A stretch of DNA of 8,327 bases from contig CALJIH010000308.1 in NCBI GenBank assembly GCA_937974135.1, positions 1 through 8,327 of the forward strand, given 5' to 3'. The first letter of the stretch is position 1. Each line of letters opens with the position of its first letter. The notes beneath the pieces were generated by a model. It was not told the DNA's origin. It did not search any database and was given only the letters and a program-made list of their open reading frames with translations. Source of the DNA: an uncultured Cocleimonas sp. GTDB taxonomy: Bacteria > Pseudomonadota > Gammaproteobacteria > Thiotrichales > Thiotrichaceae. Both the position numbers and the translations under genes were made by a program. Below are positions 6,434 to 8,327 of the stretch, in pieces.

Positions 6434-8077
6434 TTAGCGAACTTCGCCAACATTATAATAAAATTTATCGCGGTTCCTGCTTGCTTTACCTAAAATATTA
6501 AAACCTGATCCGTCCGGATCTTTAGCGTAACCGTGGCAGACAAATTCTAATCGATTTCTAGCATTCACATTTACTGTTGCAGAAGCACGAACATTACAAC
6601 GTTTCATGTCTTGCCCTGTGGTGAAAGCATTCACCGCTTTTAAACCAAGGGCTTTACCATTACTAACAAGTTTTGATAAGCGCCAATAGCCTTTACCAGC
6701 AATGGCAGAAAGTCCTTGTTCGTCACCAGTGGTATGCACTGTATAGATATCGCCCGTTCCACATTCAGTAATCGCAGACATATTTTCAGAAAAACTTAAA
6801 ATATTCGGCCACTGAGAAGGTTTTTTAGTTGTAGATTCATTAATGTAAGTTAAAGAGCTAGGACGACCATTTGCGCTTCTTAAATGATAAAAACGATTAA
6901 CCCGAGGTCCTGGTTTTTGTCCACCTGGTCCTGTGGCAATCAACAAATGGTTATTATCAGCCAGTTTGATGATGCTCAAGCCACCTCCAAACCGAGCATT
7001 TGGAGCAGTTAAGCGAATATCATAATCTTGGTTTTTACTATTGATATCTTTGAAATACAAACGCGTACCTTCACCGTAGATTAGGTATCTTCCTATAATT
7101 TGCACTCCGCTTGGATGACGCCCAGTGGTTTGATGTAAGGAAGCTAAATACTGTTCACCATTAGCACCTTGTTTAACCACAAAAATGCTACCCTTACGTT
7201 TGTGACTATGGCTACCAGCGTAAGGATAGGTCCGAGAATTTGTACGAACAAAACCTTGAATATGCGTATCTGGGATACCTAAAGCATATTTAGGATCTCC
7301 ATCAAATACATCAAAAGGGCGAACATTTTGTGGAGGATAAGCTTGCGGCCAACTAAACCTCCAACGTTTTCTGCTCCAATTGATTTGTTTTGAGGCAGCC
7401 TTTTGGAATTGTTGCTGAACATTTACCGCGCAAACATTACAGTCATTTTGACCAAAAGCACAGCGTGTATCACCCTTATTAAACCTCGTTATACTGTTGT
7501 TGTTGCCATATTTCCATTTTCTGTTTGATTGACCTCGGCGGTTCTCTTGGATAGAAACATTACTATTCTCAGTATAGGTGGGATTATTTTTTGTGTAAGT
7601 ATTGTTAGTTTTAGTATCAAGCTTAGGAAAACTGCGAGTATCGTTATAAATAACAGTACCACCCGTATTATTACTGACAACGCGTTGACCTGTGGGACCA
7701 TTACCCCCATGACGATGATATACGCCTTGATTAGGTAAAGGGTGTTGATGCTGGCGACCGCCATGAGTATGCAAGGTATTATTACTCGATAAATCTTGAT
7801 AGATAACTGCTGGTTTAGGTGGTTTTTTGGCTACAGGTCTATTCGGTATCGTAGTGGTATTACTGTAAATGACTTTATTTTGCTTTTGCATGGGTTTTCC
7901 GATCTGCCCTATTCCATGGCGATGGTAAACACCCTCTTTGGGCAATTGATGATTATGTTCTCGACTATTATGTGTATGGCTGACAGGTACCGAATATTCA
8001 GCATAAGCACTATTAAACACACCAGATATAAACATTGTAAGCATTGAAACTACTGCAAAATGAATAGTTTTAGTCAT
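6434..8077 (-). CDS. Secreted His-repeat protein of unknown function with beta-rich C-terminal region
   Basis: I do not recognise this 547-aa protein. A signal peptide is clear (MTKTIHFAVV, hydrophobic run, cleavage AYA|E at about 26/27), so it is exported. Two copies of a 22-residue motif, HTH-x4-HxH-x-LP-x2-GVYHRHG, lie at about 34-55 and 103-124 with 15 identical positions. A VIY tripeptide recurs at 69-71, 91-93 and 142-144. An Asn/Thr-rich linker (about 135-200) and a cluster C-x6-C-x2-C at 206-216 follow. The C-terminal region (about 255-547) is rich in beta-like repeats such as HPSGVQIIGRYLIYGEG (about 321-337) and suggests a propeller-type fold. Three more Cys lie there (439, 494, 514). 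The His clusters suggest metal binding, which is an inference. The ATG at 8075-8077 is preferred over the adjacent TTG because AAGGGG lies about eight bases upstream. It is monocistronic with its own terminator. Confidence 0.93.
   Translation of the reverse strand: MTKTIHFAVVSMLTMFISGVFNSAYAEYSVPVSHTHNSREHNHQLPKEGVYHRHGIGQIGKPMQKQNKVIYSNTTTIPNRPVAKKPPKPAVIYQDLSSNNTLHTHGGRQHQHPLPNQGVYHRHGGNGPTGQRVVSNNTGGTVIYNDTRSFPKLDTKTNNTYTKNNPTYTENSNVSIQENRRGQSNRKWKYGNNNSITRFNKGDTRCAFGQNDCNVCAVNVQQQFQKAASKQINWSRKRWRFSWPQAYPPQNVRPFDVFDGDPKYALGIPDTHIQGFVRTNSRTYPYAGSHSHKRKGSIFVVKQGANGEQYLASLHQTTGRHPSGVQIIGRYLIYGEGTRLYFKDINSKNQDYDIRLTAPNARFGGGLSIIKLADNNHLLIATGPGGQKPGPRVNRFYHLRSANGRPSSLTYINESTTKKPSQWPNILSFSENMSAITECGTGDIYTVHTTGDEQGLSAIAGKGYWRLSKLVSNGKALGLKAVNAFTTGQDMKRCNVRASATVNVNARNRLEFVCHGYAKDPDGSGFNILGKASRNRDKFYYNVGEVR
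7704..7979 (-). repeat. Internal duplication encoding two His-rich 22-residue motifs
   Basis: The DNA for the two HTH...YHRHG motifs (about 7913-7978 and 7706-7771) is repeated 207 bp apart, in frame, within the secreted-protein gene. The intervening and following stretches each contain VIY-x-D/N. The copies are clearly diverged at the DNA level while the His, LP and GVYHRHG codons are kept. This points to an old duplication under protein-level selection. Confidence 0.75.
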
Positions 8078-8080
8078 CAA

Positions 8081-8308
8081 AATACCCCTTCTATAAAAAT
8101 AACAAATTTTATTCTACTAAATATCTGCTGACATTAAAAAATAATTACCTTTCTTTACTTAATCAAAGCATAAAGAAATACCAAAAAACTGCCTCCAAGC
8201 CTTGCATTTCGTCGTATTTCTACGATAACAGCCTAAAATCAAGGTAAAATAAGCCTCAGCCTTATCACTATAAGCTTAGGCAAAATAATTATAAAAAGGG
8301 TGAATTAT
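8081..8308. promoter_or_regulatory. Upstream, possibly divergent, regulatory region with two inverted repeats
   Basis: This 228-bp AT-rich gap lies between the secreted-protein gene and a possible plus-strand gene. TCGTA-TTTC-TACGA (8212-8225) is a perfect 5-bp inverted repeat. A longer imperfect one spans 8253-8281: GCCT and AGGC flank CTTAT-CACT-ATAAG. A minus-strand TAGAAT at about 8111-8116 could be a -10 for the secreted-protein gene, with a poor -35. No known operator was recognised. Confidence 0.3.
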
Positions 8309-8327
8309 TTGAATACGCAATTGCATC
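8309..8327 (+). CDS. Possible start of a divergent gene, cut by window edge
   Basis: A TTG at 8309-8311 is preceded by AAGGG eight bases upstream and opens a frame reading MNTQLH before the window ends. An in-frame GTG at 8300-8302 is an alternative start. Only six codons are visible, so neither the protein nor its reality can be judged. The call rests on the ribosome-site spacing and the divergent layout. Confidence 0.22.

Noticed and set aside
7489..7764. Hydrophobic minus-strand frame of 91 codons within the His-repeat gene
   Set aside because: It is out of frame with the signal-peptide-bearing gene. The hydrophobicity comes from reading Asn/Thr codons shifted.
8078..8080. TTG immediately before the ATG of the secreted protein as the true start
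   Set aside because: The adjacent ATG has better spacing from AAGGGG and is the stronger start codon. The difference is one residue.

Overview
This window looks like an AT-rich chromosomal stretch from a gammaproteobacterium. The main clue is the block glyA-nrdR-ribD, the usual start of the gammaproteobacterial glyA-nrdR-rib cluster. The proteins read like standard proteobacterial orthologues (SHMT with Lys229 at the E. coli position, NrdR, bifunctional RibD, FolE). I cannot name genus or species. Almost everything lies on the minus strand, so in transcription order the window runs from high to low coordinates.

Region by region, in transcription order: (1) 8081-8327 is an upstream region that may be divergent. 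It contains two short inverted repeats and, at the right edge, a possible start of a plus-strand gene. (2) 6434-8077 encodes an unrecognised secreted protein of 547 aa, with a signal peptide, two copies of a 22-residue His-rich motif, a low-complexity Asn/Thr linker, a Cys cluster and a large beta-rich C-terminal region. A clear hairpin terminator follows it. (3) 6090-6433 is a 344-bp spacer. (4) glyA, nrdR and ribD (6089 to 3132) sit close together: glyA and nrdR are 12 nt apart, and nrdR and ribD are 30 nt apart. (5) folE (2947-2399) stands alone after a 184-bp gap. (6) A small LytM/M23 peptidase (2228-1668) follows. (7) Last come an OmpR-family response regulator (1582-884) and a membrane sensor kinase (860 to beyond base 1), the kinase cut by the left window edge.

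The glyA, nrdR, ribD and folE genes share a theme of one-carbon units, deoxynucleotide control and GTP-derived cofactors. SHMT makes methylene-tetrahydrofolate, FolE starts folate/pterin synthesis from GTP, RibD performs two steps of riboflavin synthesis, and NrdR controls ribonucleotide reductase. The usual next genes after ribD (ribE, ribBA, ribH) are absent here. The two-component pair and the peptidase look like a separate envelope-related group, although no functional link is proven.

The points most worth a second look are: a non-canonical CX4C zinc-ribbon half in NrdR; a 24-nt C-tract repeat found once after ribD and once after folE; a perfect TATAAT six bases before the ribD start, which suggests a leaderless transcript; an in-frame TAG just before the kinase start; a hairpin covering the M23 start codon; and the His-repeat secreted protein. 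I saw no RNA genes, insertion sequences, CRISPR arrays or phage genes. I found no convincing evidence of a wholly new multi-gene system.
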